From assembly GCF_900111455.1 (NCBI RefSeq), contig NZ_FOIE01000001.1, forward strand, positions 880,376-944,375: a stretch of 64,000 nt of DNA. Reading direction: 5' to 3'. Below the pieces are notes generated by a model. That model did not search any database, had not been told where the DNA came from, and saw only the letters and a list, made by a program, of their open reading frames with translations. Shown one piece after another: positions 8,197 through 17,300 of the stretch (its first letter is position 1; the number at the start of each line of letters is the position of its first letter). The stretch is from Geodermatophilus poikilotrophus. GTDB lineage: Bacteria > Actinomycetota > Actinomycetes > Mycobacteriales > Geodermatophilaceae. The translations under genes were made by a program, and so were the position numbers.

Positions 8197-9237
8197 GTGC
8201 AGGTCCACGCCTACGCCGCCCCCGCAGCCGCCGAGCCGCTCGTCCCCACCGTCATCGAACGCCGGGACGTCGGCCCGCGCGACGTCCTCATCGAGATCAC
8301 CCACGCCGGCATCTGCCACAGCGACATCCACACCGTCAACGGCGACTGGGGCCCGCAGCCGTTCCCGGTGGTGCCCGGCCACGAGATCGTCGGCACGGTC
8401 ACCGAGGTGGGCGCCGAGGTCACCACCCACCGGGTCGGCGACCGGGTCGGCGTCGGCTGCATGGTCAACTCCTGCGGCCACTGCGCCAACTGCCTGGGCG
8501 GCGACGAGCAGTACTGCCTCAACGGCATGGTCGCCACCTACGCCGCCACGGACCGGGACGGCAGCACGACCCAGGGTGGGTACTCCACCCACGTGGTGGT
8601 CGACGCCGGCTTCGTGCTGCGGGTGCCGGACGGCATCGACCCGGCGGCCGCGGCCCCGCTGCTGTGCGCCGGCATCACGACCTACTCCCCGCTGCGCCAC
8701 TGGGGCGCCGGCCCCGGCAAGCAGGTCGCCGTCGTCGGCCTCGGCGGTCTGGGGCACATGGGCGTCAAGCTCGCGCACGCGATGGGCGCCGAGGTGACCG
8801 TGCTGTCGCAGTCGCTGAAGAAGCAGGAGGACGGCCTGCGGCTGGGTGCCGACTCCTACTTCGCCACCAGCGACCCGGACACGTTCAGCGAGCTCGCCGA
8901 CCGGTTCGACCTGATCGTCAACACCGTCAGCGCACCGATCGACGTCGACGCGTACCTCTCGCTGCTGGCGGTGGGCGGCGCGCTGGTCAACGTCGGCGCG
9001 CCCGCCGAGCCGCTGAGCCTCAACGTCTTCTCCCTCATCGGCGGCCGCCGCAGCTACGCCGGGTCGATGATCGGCGGCATCGCCGAGACCCAGGAGATGC
9101 TGGACTTCTGCGCGGAGCACGGCATCGGCGCCGAGGTCGAGGTCATCGCCGCCGACCAGGTCAACGAGGCCTACGAGCGCGTCCTGGCCTCCGACGTCCG
9201 CTACCGGTTCGTCATCGACACCGCCACCCTGCGGTGA
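8197..9237 (+). CDS. NAD(P)-dependent zinc alcohol dehydrogenase (cinnamyl-alcohol dehydrogenase type, YahK/AdhC-like)
   Basis: Medium-chain alcohol dehydrogenase (346 residues). Catalytic zinc: [14 protein letters not shown] and [15 protein letters not shown]; structural zinc: the four cysteines of [16 protein letters not shown]. The Rossmann motif [21 protein letters not shown] lies near 180. The C-terminal region with [20 protein letters not shown] is typical of broad-substrate aldehyde reductases such as YahK. GTG start with GAGGAG upstream. Its stop overlaps the SDR start (GTGA), so the two enzymes are co-translated. Confidence 0.92.
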   Translation: MQVHAYAAPAAAEPLVPTVIERRDVGPRDVLIEITHAGICHSDIHTVNGDWGPQPFPVVPGHEIVGTVTEVGAEVTTHRVGDRVGVGCMVNSCGHCANCLGGDEQYCLNGMVATYAATDRDGSTTQGGYSTHVVVDAGFVLRVPDGIDPAAAAPLLCAGITTYSPLRHWGAGPGKQVAVVGLGGLGHMGVKLAHAMGAEVTVLSQSLKKQEDGLRLGADSYFATSDPDTFSELADRFDLIVNTVSAPIDVDAYLSLLAVGGALVNVGAPAEPLSLNVFSLIGGRRSYAGSMIGGIAETQEMLDFCAEHGIGAEVEVIAADQVNEAYERVLASDVRYRFVIDTATLR

Positions 9238-10010
9238 CGGCCTCGGGGAGCGCCCGCTTCGCCGGGCAGGTCGCCTTCGTCACCGGCGCCGGCAGTGGCA
9301 TCGGCCGGGCCACCGCGCTGGCCTTCGCCGCCGAGGGCGCCGCCGTCGCCGTCGCCGGCATCCCCGAGGACGACGTCCGCGCGACCGCGCGGCTGATCGA
9401 GCAGGACGGCGGCCGCGCGCTGGCGCTGACCTGTGACGTGACCAGCGAGGACGACGTCCGGGCAGCGCTGGACCGGACGGTCGGGGCGTTCGGGCGGCTG
9501 GACGTGGCGTTCAACAACGCCGGGGTGGAGCAGCCGTTCACGCCGCTCGCCGAGCTCCCCACCGAGGAGTGGCAGCGGATCGTCGACGTCGACCTCACCG
9601 CCGTGTTCCTGTGCATGAAGCACGAGATCCCGCTCATGCAGGCCGCCGGCGGGGGTGCCATCGTCAACACCTCCTCCGGCGCCGGGGTCGTCGGCATCGC
9701 CGGACAGGCCGGGTACGCCGCCGCCAAGTGGGGCGTGATCGGCATGACGAAGTCCGCGGCCCTGGAGTACGTCGGCGCCGGCATCCGGATCAACGCCATC
9801 TGCCCCGGCATCGTCGACACGGCCATGATCGGCCGGGTCAGTGGCGGCACTGACGAGGGCCGCGAACGCATGGTCGGCCAGGAACCGATCGGCCGCATGG
9901 GGCGTCCCGGGGAGATCGCCTCGGCGGTGCTGTGGCTGTGCTCGGACCTCGGCGGGTTCACCGTCGGCCACGCCCTCGTCGTCGACGGCGGCCAGACCGT
10001 CGGCCTGTGA
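9234..10010 (+). CDS. SDR-family oxidoreductase
   Basis: Classical short-chain dehydrogenase (258 residues). Cofactor motif [15 protein letters not shown] near 17, NNAGV near 95, catalytic Ser in NTSSGAGV and YAAAKWG (YxxxK). The C-terminal [21 protein letters not shown] and GHALVVDGG are typical. Start GTG at 9234 overlaps the preceding dehydrogenase stop, giving a tight operon. Likely reduces or oxidises a carbonyl/hydroxy intermediate in the same pathway. Confidence 0.9.
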   Translation: MTASGSARFAGQVAFVTGAGSGIGRATALAFAAEGAAVAVAGIPEDDVRATARLIEQDGGRALALTCDVTSEDDVRAALDRTVGAFGRLDVAFNNAGVEQPFTPLAELPTEEWQRIVDVDLTAVFLCMKHEIPLMQAAGGGAIVNTSSGAGVVGIAGQAGYAAAKWGVIGMTKSAALEYVGAGIRINAICPGIVDTAMIGRVSGGTDEGRERMVGQEPIGRMGRPGEIASAVLWLCSDLGGFTVGHALVVDGGQTVGL

Positions 10011-10229
10011 GGACGGCGGGCGGCCCCGTAGCCGCGGCTCCGCGTCACCGCCTCGAGGGCCCGGGCTCCCACCGGTCCGGAGACCCCGGCACCGTCCACG
10101 CCCTGCCCCAGGACGTGCCCGAGCCAGGACGCCGAGGCCGCCCGCAGGTCGACGAACCCGGCCGGACGGGTGTGGTGGGACCCCGACGTCCACAGCGACA
10201 CCGCCGGTCACCCGGCCCGCGCTGCGGGA

Positions 10230-11060
10230 TCAGTCCTCGAAGTCGGTGCTGACGCTCAGCTCCTCCCACTGGTCGGCCTCGGCGAGGGCCGTGCGGAGCA
10301 CCCGCCGGTAGCTGGTCAGGGCGTCGGTGCCCAGCAGCAGCATCGCCGGTGGCTGGGCGGACTCCACGGCGGTGAGGATGGCCCGGCCGGCGCGCACCGG
10401 GTCGCCGGGCTGGGTTCCGTGCGTCGTGTCGCGCTCCTTGCGGCGCTTGCCCGCCGTCTCGGCGTAGTCGTCGATCACGGTTCGGGACTGGGTCAGCGAC
10501 CGACCGGAGAAGTCCGTGCGGAATCCGCCGGGCTCGACGACCGTCACCGAGATGCCCAGCGGTTGCAGCTCGGCGCGCAGGGATCCGGACATCCCCTCGA
10601 GTGCCGCTTTCGCCGCCGAGTAGTAGCCCGATCCCGGTGGGGTGATCTGCGCCCCGATCGAGGAGATGTTGACGATCGCCCCCGCACCACGCGCACGCAT
10701 CCCGGGCAACACCGCCTTGATCATGGTCACCGACCCGAAGAAGTGGGTCTCGAACAACGCACGCACCTCGGCGTCATCCCCTTCCTCGACCGCGGCGCGG
10801 TAGCCGTACCCGGCGTTGTTGACCAACACGTCGACGGCGCCGAAGCGGTCCTCGGCCTGCTGGATGACGGCTGCCGCTCGCGCCGGGTCGGTGACGTCCA
10901 ACGCCGCGCCCAGCACGCGATCCGGGGCCAGCTCCACGAGGTCGGCGACCTTGGCCTCGTCGCGCGCAGTGACCACGGCGTGGTGGCCGGCCTCGATGAC
11001 TGCTTCGGCAAGGGCTCGGCCGAGCCCGCTCGAGCAGCCGGTGATGAGCCAGGTGGACAT
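10230..11060 (-). CDS. SDR-family oxidoreductase (classical, 3-ketoacyl reductase-like)
   Basis: Short-chain dehydrogenase (276 residues): WLITGCSSGLGRALA at the N-terminus, VLVNNAGYGY, NISSIGAQITPPGSGYYSAAKAALEG (contains the YxxxK pair) and VVEPGGFRTDF. The TGCSSGLGR type is common in actinobacteria and acts on ketones or steroid-like substrates. ATG start at 11060 has GAGAGGAA upstream. It points toward the preceding operon but is on the opposite strand with a 219-base gap in which I see no clear gene. Confidence 0.9.
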   Translation of the reverse strand: MSTWLITGCSSGLGRALAEAVIEAGHHAVVTARDEAKVADLVELAPDRVLGAALDVTDPARAAAVIQQAEDRFGAVDVLVNNAGYGYRAAVEEGDDAEVRALFETHFFGSVTMIKAVLPGMRARGAGAIVNISSIGAQITPPGSGYYSAAKAALEGMSGSLRAELQPLGISVTVVEPGGFRTDFSGRSLTQSRTVIDDYAETAGKRRKERDTTHGTQPGDPVRAGRAILTAVESAQPPAMLLLGTDALTSYRRVLRTALAEADQWEELSVSTDFED

Positions 11061-11391
11061 CGAGTTCCTCTCCGACGGTGGTCCTGCTCGGGTTGCGGAG
11101 GCCCGCACGATCCAGACGGTCGACCGCGACCGCAACAGCCGTCGCCCGGTCCCGACTCCGCGGGCACGATGCCCCACCCGAGATGCCGCGAACCGCACGG
11201 GGCCGCTGCTGACGAGAGGGTGTACTACGCGCCGGTCCCGCGCGCGAACGGCCACCTCGGCCGCGTGGACGCCGGTCGCGGGGCTCGGGGAGGATCGGTC
11301 GCGCCATGGTCACAGCCCCGCCGCCCGTCCGACCCGACCCACGGCCCGGACGGAGCCGACCCCAGGCCGTCACCGTCCGCCAGGAGGACTC
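11061..11391. other. 331-base intergenic region upstream of two divergent genes
   Basis: Divergent control region for the SDR at left and the zwf-like gene at right. I see only an inverted pair GTTGCGG/CCGCAAC around 11094-11136 that could be a regulator site, and the AGGAGG of the right-hand gene at 11382-11387. No protein-coding signal. Confidence 0.4.
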
Positions 11392-12792
11392 GTGATCAGC
11401 CGGTTGCTCCTGCTCGGTGCCACGGGGGACCTGGCCGGACGGTTCCTGCTGCCCGCGCTGGCCCGGCTGTCGGCCGACGGCCGGGTGCCCGATGGCCTGC
11501 AGGTCGTGGGCGGCGCTCACCAGGACTGGGACGACCGGACCTTCCGAACCCACGCGGCCACCCGCTTGCAGCAGCACGCCGGGGACGTGCCGACCGAGGT
11601 GCGGAATGCACTCGTCGATCGACTGCGGTACCGGGCGGTCGACCCCGAGCAGCCCGACACCGTCGCCGCCGCGGTGCGCGCACTCGATGACGGCGGCGAT
11701 GCCACTGACCGGGCGGCGGTAGCGGTCTACCTGGCCCTGCCCCCGGCGCTGTTCCCGGCGGTGCTGGGCGCGCTCAGTGGGGCGGACCTGCCGGCCGGCA
11801 GCCGCACCGCGGTGGAGAAGCCGTTCGGTTCCGACCTGCGCAGCGCGGTGGCGCTCAACGAGCTGCTCACCCGCGTGACCGGCGGCGACCAGGAGGCCGC
11901 GTTCCGCGTCGACCACTTCCTCGGGATGCCGAAGGTGCAGGCGCTGCTCGACCTGCACGCACCCGGCCGCTCGCTGGCCCCCGTCTGGAACAGTGCCTCG
12001 ATCGCACAGGTCGACGTGCTGTGGGAGGAGACGCTGGGGCTCGAGGGCCGGGCAGACTTCTACGACCGGACCGGTGCCGTCCGGGACGTGATGCAGAACC
12101 ACATGCTGCAGGTCCTGACCCTCGTCGCGATGGATCCGCCGGCCCGGCAGACCGAGGGTGACCTGCATGCGGCCAAGCTGGAGCTGCTGCGGTCGGTGCG
12201 CGTGCTCTCCGCCGCGGAGGTCCCCGTCCGGACCCGACGAGCGCGCTACACCGCCGGGACACTGAGCGGAGCGGGCGCCACCGGCGGTCGGGCCGTGCCC
12301 GGGTACACCGACGAGGACGGCGTCGACCCCGCCCGCGGCACCGAGACCTACGCCGAGCTGCTCCTGGAGCTGGACACCCCTCGGTGGACCGGCACCCGGT
12401 TCGTGCTGCGCACCGGGAAGGCACTGGGGACGCCTCGCAAGGGAGTCGCCCTCCACTTCCGGACCGCCGCGCCGGCGTGCGACCCGCGCGACGCCCAGCG
12501 GGTGGCGGCTGACCGGTTGTGGATCGAGCTGGACGCGCCGGAGGAGACCCGGCAGCCCGGCGTGCAGGTGGCCGCCCCGGGCGAGCGCGCCGCGTACGGC
12601 CAGGTCCTGACCGACCTGCTGTCCGGCGGTAGCCGACTCTCGGTGAGCGGCGAGGAGGCCGAGCAGGCCTGGCGGATCGTGGATCCGGTGCTCCAGGCGT
12701 GGGCCCAGGACGCCGTGCCGATGCTGGAGTACCCCGCCGGCGCGGCAGGCCCTCCCCCGCTCGAGGGGACCGCCGGCTCGACGCGGTGGTGA
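11392..12792 (+). CDS. Glucose-6-phosphate dehydrogenase paralogue
   Basis: G6PDH-family protein (466 residues), separate from the canonical zwf at 61324. Seen: N-terminal LLLGATGDLAGRFLLPAL, EKPFG at about 143, the substrate segment FRVDHFLGMPKVQ, DVMQNHMLQVLTL with the catalytic His, and GTETYAELLLELDTPRW. In normal enzymes the substrate motif is RIDHYLGKE; here Tyr is Phe and the phosphate-binding Lys is Met, so substrate or efficiency may differ. GTG start chosen from AGGAGG five bases before it. It is monocistronic and lies directly left of an accessory region. Probably a secondary G6PDH or a related hexose-phosphate dehydrogenase. Confidence 0.88.
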   Translation: MISRLLLLGATGDLAGRFLLPALARLSADGRVPDGLQVVGGAHQDWDDRTFRTHAATRLQQHAGDVPTEVRNALVDRLRYRAVDPEQPDTVAAAVRALDDGGDATDRAAVAVYLALPPALFPAVLGALSGADLPAGSRTAVEKPFGSDLRSAVALNELLTRVTGGDQEAAFRVDHFLGMPKVQALLDLHAPGRSLAPVWNSASIAQVDVLWEETLGLEGRADFYDRTGAVRDVMQNHMLQVLTLVAMDPPARQTEGDLHAAKLELLRSVRVLSAAEVPVRTRRARYTAGTLSGAGATGGRAVPGYTDEDGVDPARGTETYAELLLELDTPRWTGTRFVLRTGKALGTPRKGVALHFRTAAPACDPRDAQRVAADRLWIELDAPEETRQPGVQVAAPGERAAYGQVLTDLLSGGSRLSVSGEEAEQAWRIVDPVLQAWAQDAVPMLEYPAGAAGPPPLEGTAGSTRW

Positions 12793-12915
12793 ATGTCCCG
12801 AAGCGGACCAGCGACACCTGGTGTGGGAGGCCTGCTCGCACGGGACCGCCTCCTGCGCCGTCGGCTGTCAGCCCCTGGAGCCGTCGCGTGCCGGTGGAGC
12901 CCTAGCCTCAGACGC

Positions 12916-13071
12916 GTGCGAGCCGTGCAGATCACCCGCTTCGGCGGCCCCGAGGTCCTCGACGTCGTCGACCTGCCCGACCCCACGCCGGGCGAGGGTC
13001 AGCAGCTCTTCGACGTCTCCACCGCTGGCGTGAACTACGCCGACACCCACCACCGGCTGTCGGCCAACTGA
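12916..13071 (+). pseudogene. Severed 5' end of a quinone oxidoreductase gene (copy A)
   Basis: Encodes only 51 residues starting MRAVQITRFGGPEVLDVV and ending in ADTHHRLSAN. It matches the first 46 or so codons of the intact gene at 18885. A leaderless promoter is retained: TAGCCT (12903-12908) seven bases before the GTG, the same arrangement as in the intact gene. Its third-position GC matches the chromosome. I infer that this is the ancestral native 5' end, cut off when DNA was inserted after about codon 46. Confidence 0.8.
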
Positions 13072-13260
13072 GCTGACGAGGCGCTGGTGTCCCGCAGCAG
13101 AGGTCAGGAACGCTGCTGCCAGCTGCGTCCAGCCACGCAGGTCGACGTCACGTTCGGCCTTCGAGGTAGTCGACGACATGGCGCGGGAGGTCATCCGCCG
13201 GCGGGGGGACGGTTCGGATCGCGTATCCGGCTCCAGTCCCTGCCTTCGTCGTGGCGCCGG

Positions 13261-14007
13261 TCAGGGGTAGATGAGCCGGTTGACCCGGACAAGGAAGTCA
13301 TCACCCCGGTCGACGGTGGCATCGGCGCTCAGCTCGGCGATGACCTCCATCGCCAGGTCCCGACGCCGGGGCGCCCGACCGGGGACCGCCGCGGCGAGAG
13401 CGCGCCGCAACTCGTCACGGGAGAGGTCGGTGCAGTAGGCCGGGGTCCCGGGTTGCTGGCGCCACGACTCTGACAACGGGCCGGCGTCGAGCCCGTCGAA
13501 GCCGGTGTCCTCGACGAGGGAGATGCCGAGGCCGCGGTCTGCGTCGGCGTCGGCGGCAACCGGGGGGGCGAGGCGACGGGAATCGGCTGCAGCGACGGCC
13601 TTCGCGTCGAAGGATCCGGTGGTGATGGCGTTCCACGCCTTGGCCACGGGGCGGCTCAGCTGCTCCGTGACCCAGAGGCTCTCCACCTGCCCGTCGTCGA
13701 GGGCGGCGATGTGGCCGTCGCGCATCGGGTAGTAGTTCGAGGTGTCGAGCAGGACAGCGCGGGTGGGCAAGTCGTCGACGAGCGGCCGGATGTCAGGGAT
13801 CCGGAACAGAGGGATGGAGATGATCAGGGCGTCGACGTCGGTGACGACGTCGCGGGCATTGACCGCGCGTCCGCCCACGGACAAGACGTCGGCCGGGATG
13901 GTCTCGGGACCGCGGGAGTTGGCGACCTTCACTTGGTGACCGGCCTCGCTCAGCCGCTGGGTCAATGTGGCGCCGATGTTCCCGACGCCCAGGATGCCGA
14001 TCTGCAT
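13261..14007 (-). CDS. NAD(P)-binding Rossmann protein (F420-dependent NADP reductase-like)
   Basis: 248-residue protein starting MQIGILGVGNIGATLTQRL, a dinucleotide/F420-NADP binding fold, followed by VKVANSRGPETI, the site typical of NADP 2'-phosphate recognition in this family. Further hallmarks are LDTSNYYPMRDG and the late segment LSESWRQQPGTPAYCTDL. The family (F420_oxidored domain) includes F420:NADPH oxidoreductase and related 2-hydroxyacid-type reductases. It is co-directional with the flavin monooxygenase genes but 420 bases away and behind a hairpin, so probably a separate transcript. ATG start with GGAGGAG-like sequence just upstream. Confidence 0.82.
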   Translation of the reverse strand: MQIGILGVGNIGATLTQRLSEAGHQVKVANSRGPETIPADVLSVGGRAVNARDVVTDVDALIISIPLFRIPDIRPLVDDLPTRAVLLDTSNYYPMRDGHIAALDDGQVESLWVTEQLSRPVAKAWNAITTGSFDAKAVAAADSRRLAPPVAADADADRGLGISLVEDTGFDGLDAGPLSESWRQQPGTPAYCTDLSRDELRRALAAAVPGRAPRRRDLAMEVIAELSADATVDRGDDFLVRVNRLIYP

Positions 14008-14427
14008 TGCTGCTCCTCCGCTGAAGTTGCTCGTGGTGCGTCACACCGGGTCGGGGGCGCGTGGTGTCACTGCGGTGCGATGTGCGGGGTCGGCTGTAGT
14101 GAGGGGTCGACGGTTGCGGTGGGGGTGTCCGCCGGCCGGGCGTCGAGCCCGGCCGACGGACACCGTGCCGAGCACGGGGCCACGCCGATGCACCTCGCGG
14201 TGGAAAGACCGTCCGCCTCACCGAGACCGACCTGGGCCATGTCCAGCACTCCGGCGCGTCGCGGACGTGGGGGCCCGGCCCGAGCCACGGCCGTCGACAC
14301 CACCCTGCTGTTCTAACGGCGCGAGCCGTGTCGTCCGTCGCGGGGCGAGTCCCGTTCTGGCGCTGAAGATGCGGGCAGGGGACCCTTCACCGCTTCGCGC
14401 CCCGATGCCTGAGTTCCGCGTGTCGAG
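14008..14427. other. 420-base intergenic region with one strong hairpin
   Basis: Lies between the Rossmann reductase start and the monooxygenase stop. Apart from the inverted repeat at 14125-14163 I see no gene; short reading frames here lack a ribosome binding site and biased codon use. Confidence 0.4.
14125..14163 (-). terminator. 17-bp near-perfect inverted repeat
   Basis: Arms 14125-14141 and 14147-14163 differ at one position and enclose a 5-base loop GTCGA. It is about 265 bases downstream of the monooxygenase stop and 118 bases upstream of the reductase start, compatible with a terminator for the flavin monooxygenase transcript. Confidence 0.45.
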
Positions 14428-15768
14428 TCAGCTGTCCTCGCCAGAGGTGACGCGCGGGTCCAAGCCGTACAGCTCGGGCACGCCGAGGTTCTCGCGCAAG
14501 GTCCTGCCCGGGTACTCCGTCGGGTAGATGCCTCGCTCCTGCAGCAACGGCACGACATGGTCGACGAATGCGTCGACGCCGTCCTCGTAGACGTCCGGGC
14601 TGAGCCAGAACCCGTCAGCAGCTCCTGCCTCGAACCACTCCTGCAGGTGGTCGGCGTGAACCTCGGCCGGGCCGACGGTGACGGGGTGGTAGTCGATCAC
14701 GCCGTGCGCGAGGATGTCGCGAACCGTCCATCCCTGGCGCGCCACCTCCAGGGCAGGTCCCGAGCGCGGGTCCATCGGCGAGGCCTGGGCAGCCGCGAGC
14801 TGTTCCGGTGTCAGCGGCTGGTCGAGCTGGCTGTGCTGCAGCTGCACCCCGAGCATCGCCGCCAGGTGCGGCACTTGCGCGGTAAGGGTGTCCCCCGCTA
14901 TCGCGATCCGTCGGTCGAGCCCCTCACGCACGCTAGGAGCAACGGTCGTCATCAGTCCCACGATGTACTTGATCTCGTCGGGGTCGCGGCCAGCCTCCTC
15001 AGCCGCCCGCCGGACCATGGCGCGCTGCGCCCGGGCTTCCTCGATGGTCCACACCTCGGAAATGAAGCCGCTCGCATAGCGACCGGCGATCGACAGCAGG
15101 TGGGGGCTCGGGCCTCCGGAGGTGAAGATGACCGGCTGCCCCTGCTCCGACGGCGGGATCGGCAGGGGGCCGCGCGAGGCGACGTACTCGCCCTGCAGGT
15201 TGATCGGCTTCAGTTTCGAGGGATCGGCGAACCGCCCGGACGCCTGGTCCTTGATCCAGGCTTCCTTCTCCCAGCTCCCCCAGAGCGCCTGCACGATCTG
15301 GATGGACTCGTGGGCGCGCTGGTATCGCTCGGTGCGCTCGGCCACCGGACGGCCGTAGTTCGCGGCCACCGCGGGGTCGCTCGTGGTGACGGCGTTCCAC
15401 CCTGCGCGACCGTGGCTCAGCACGTCGAGCGCCTTGAACTGGCGGGCTTGGTTGAAGGGTTCCTGGAACGTGGTCGATCCCGTGGCGACGAAGCCGATGC
15501 GGGACGTCGCCTGGGAGATCGCTGTCAAGGAGATCAGCGGTTCGATGATGTTGCTGATGGGCGCGCGCTCGACGTCTGCGCGTACCGCCGGGAAGTCGGG
15601 GGTGAAGAGGAAGGCGAACTTGCCTCGTTCGGCGGCCTGCGCGTAGCGGATGTTCGCCTCGATGTTCACGTAGTTGCTCGGATCGACGTTGGGCGCCCGC
15701 CACGCGCCTCTCAGGTTCCCGTATCCGTCGGTCAGGGCCATGCCGAGGATGAGGTTGTTCTTTGTCAT
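14428..15768 (-). CDS. LLM-class FMN-dependent monooxygenase (NtaA/DmoA/SnaA type)
   Basis: Bacterial luciferase-like monooxygenase of the NtaA/DszA/SnaA subfamily (446 residues), which uses FMNH2 from a partner reductase to oxidise nitrogen- or sulfur-containing organic compounds. Seen: LTDGYGNLRGAWR near the N-terminus, FKALDVLSHGRAGWNAVTTS (about 125-145), VIFTSGGPSPHL and the C-terminal HVVPLLQERGIYPTEYPG. ATG at 15768 preferred because GGAAAGAGA precedes it; an upstream in-frame ATG lacks one. The partner flavin reductase ends 23 bases upstream. With the divergent MerR regulator it makes an inducible degradation module inside the accessory region. Substrate unknown. Confidence 0.92.
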   Translation of the reverse strand: MTKNNLILGMALTDGYGNLRGAWRAPNVDPSNYVNIEANIRYAQAAERGKFAFLFTPDFPAVRADVERAPISNIIEPLISLTAISQATSRIGFVATGSTTFQEPFNQARQFKALDVLSHGRAGWNAVTTSDPAVAANYGRPVAERTERYQRAHESIQIVQALWGSWEKEAWIKDQASGRFADPSKLKPINLQGEYVASRGPLPIPPSEQGQPVIFTSGGPSPHLLSIAGRYASGFISEVWTIEEARAQRAMVRRAAEEAGRDPDEIKYIVGLMTTVAPSVREGLDRRIAIAGDTLTAQVPHLAAMLGVQLQHSQLDQPLTPEQLAAAQASPMDPRSGPALEVARQGWTVRDILAHGVIDYHPVTVGPAEVHADHLQEWFEAGAADGFWLSPDVYEDGVDAFVDHVVPLLQERGIYPTEYPGRTLRENLGVPELYGLDPRVTSGEDS

Positions 15769-15791
15769 CGTTCTCTTTCCGTAGGGGAGGG

Positions 15792-16289
15792 TCATTCGGC
15801 GAGCCGGTGTGAATTGCTGCCGAAGAAGACGAGGGGCCGTTGCTCGTCGTCGCGATGGAGGTCGAGGACCCGCAACAGGCTGAGGACGTGGTCGCCGGCC
15901 GGGATCTCGGTGTCGAGCTCGACGGTGAGCCTCGCGAGAGCGCCTCGCACGAAGGCCGCGTCGTCCACGACGTCCATGGCGATGCGGTCGAAGCGTTCGG
16001 TGGACGGGCGGCGGAGGTCCTGCAGCAGCCCCGTCTGGGTCTCGCCGAGGATGCTGATGCCCCAGCGGGTCGCCCTGCGCAGCTGTGGCCACGTCGTCGA
16101 CGTGTCAGAGAATGCGACCGACACGAGGGGTGGGTTGAGGGACACCGACGTGAACGAGTTCGCGGAGAGCCCGACGACCTCGCCGTCGATCTCCGCGGCC
16201 ACGACAGCGATGCCCGTCGCGAAGCCGGCAAGCGCATGCCGCATGCCCAGCGGAGACACGCGCTCGGACGGCGCAGACGTGTGAGTCAT
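15792..16289 (-). CDS. Flavin reductase family protein (FMN reductase partner)
   Basis: 165-residue flavin:NAD(P)H reductase-like domain of the HpaC/DszD type. Seen: LGMRHALAGFATGIAVVAA, GLSANSFTSVSLNPPLVSVAF (the flavin-binding signature), and GISILGETQTGLLQDLRRPS. It supplies reduced flavin to the adjacent LLM monooxygenase 23 bases downstream. First gene of the transcript; its promoter carries a MerR-type dyad at 16304-16325 shared with the divergent regulator. Confidence 0.92.
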   Translation of the reverse strand: MTHTSAPSERVSPLGMRHALAGFATGIAVVAAEIDGEVVGLSANSFTSVSLNPPLVSVAFSDTSTTWPQLRRATRWGISILGETQTGLLQDLRRPSTERFDRIAMDVVDDAAFVRGALARLTVELDTEIPAGDHVLSLLRVLDLHRDDEQRPLVFFGSNSHRLAE

Positions 16290-16303
16290 ACGACCATCCT
16301 CGA

Positions 16304-16325
16304 ACCTTCACACCCATGTCAAGGT
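16304..16325. promoter_or_regulatory. MerR-type operator/promoter dyad
   Basis: 22-base dyad ACCTTCACA-CCCA-TGTCAAGGT; arms match at 8 of 9 positions. On the minus strand a TTGACC sits just before it, and a 19-base spacer contains the dyad, the long spacer typical of MerR-activated promoters. It lies between the divergent flavin reductase and MerR genes. Confidence 0.65.
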
Positions 16326-16341
16326 CAAGGAGAATGGGCGA

Positions 16342-16743
16342 GTGCGCATCGGTGACTTGTCCCACAGGACCGGCGTCTCTCCCCGCATGCTGCGGTACTA
16401 CGAGGAACAGGGCCTGATCACGGCGCGGCGCCTGGACAACGGATTCCGCGAGTACGACGACTACCTCGTCGACCGCGTTCACAAAATCCGCGGATTGCTC
16501 GATGCGGGGATTCCCACCCGAATCATCGGCAACATCCTGCCCTGTCTGCACCAGGCGGAGATCGTTGTCGAGGATGCCGACCCGCAGCTTCGGGCCATGC
16601 TCGTCGAGCAGCGCGACAAGATGACCGAACGCATCGCGGTCCTCGAGCAGAACCGAGACGCCCTCATCCGCTACATCGACGCCATGGATCGAGCGGCGCC
16701 CGAGTCGAACCGTTCCAGCGGCGAAACGACCGCCGTTGCCTGA
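16342..16743 (+). CDS. MerR-family transcriptional regulator
   Basis: 133-residue regulator. N-terminal winged helix MRIGDLSHRTGVSPRMLRYY with EEQGLI and RRLDNGFREYDDY, then a C-terminal dimerisation coiled coil (about 80-120, QLRAMLVEQRDKMTERIAVL). No cysteine cluster typical of metal sensors, so it probably senses an organic or redox signal. GTG start, divergent from the flavin reductase with the dyad operator between them; it probably controls that monooxygenase pair. Third-position GC is visibly lower than in core genes, fitting acquisition by transfer. Confidence 0.9.
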   Translation: MRIGDLSHRTGVSPRMLRYYEEQGLITARRLDNGFREYDDYLVDRVHKIRGLLDAGIPTRIIGNILPCLHQAEIVVEDADPQLRAMLVEQRDKMTERIAVLEQNRDALIRYIDAMDRAAPESNRSSGETTAVA

Positions 16744-16959
16744 TGGTGATCCGGATCGCCCTCGACCCGGCCATGTGGTCGACTTTGCTGTGACGGGGTT
16801 CGTCAAGCGACCCAGGCGAAAGCCCTCCTTGAGGCGGGACGAGCGCCCATAGCGTCCATGGGGCGGCTGACGGGCCGGCCGCGTGTCTGAGCGGCGGAGG
16901 CCAGCTCTCAGCACACCGCCCGCCACGTGCAGCCGCGTTCCCTCATCCCCGTGCCGTCC

Positions 16960-17106
16960 ATGCGTGCCGTGCAGATCACTCGCTTCGGCGGTCCCGAGGT
17001 CCTCGACGTCGTCGACGTCCGCGAGCCGGAGCCGGCCGACGGGCAGGAGCTGTACGAGGTCTCGGCCGCCGGCATCAACTTCGCCGACACCCACCACGCC
17101 CTGTAG
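16960..17106 (+). pseudogene. Severed 5' end of a quinone oxidoreductase gene (copy B)
   Basis: ATG-initiated 48-codon fragment, MRAVQITRFGGPEVLDVV through INFADTHHAL, then a TAG stop. It aligns with copy A and with the intact gene, but no TANNNT promoter element precedes it, so it is probably silent. After the ADTHH codons it shares the junction CTGT-GG-CAACTGA with copy A. It marks the border between the two cargo modules. Confidence 0.8.
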
Positions 17107-17300
17107 GTCAACTGACGTGAGCAGATCACCAGCGCAGGGTTCTGAAGGCACGCCAGGAAGTGGCGGCCAGCCAGCTCATGTTCCTGGAAGCCGACCTTCC
17201 GCGTGCATGCGGAACGACTGGAGCGCCGTGCGGATCGTTGGAGGCCCGTGGCACTTAGGCCGGTGACCTGCCGGTTCGGGCGCGCGAGGTCTGCCGTCCG

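Noticed and set aside
10011-10201. Minus-strand protein-like stretch (SLWTSGSHHTRPAGFVDLRA) between two SDR genes
   Set aside because: Reads like a gene remnant but I recognise no family, and the frame continues only as the shadow of the SDR; kept out of the features.
13072-13260. Integrase or recombination-directionality remnant beside copy A
   Set aside because: Short frames here show no recombinase motif and no coding bias.
14067-14303. 78-residue minus-strand ORF in the intergenic region
   Set aside because: Spans a strong hairpin, has no ribosome binding site and arbitrary composition.
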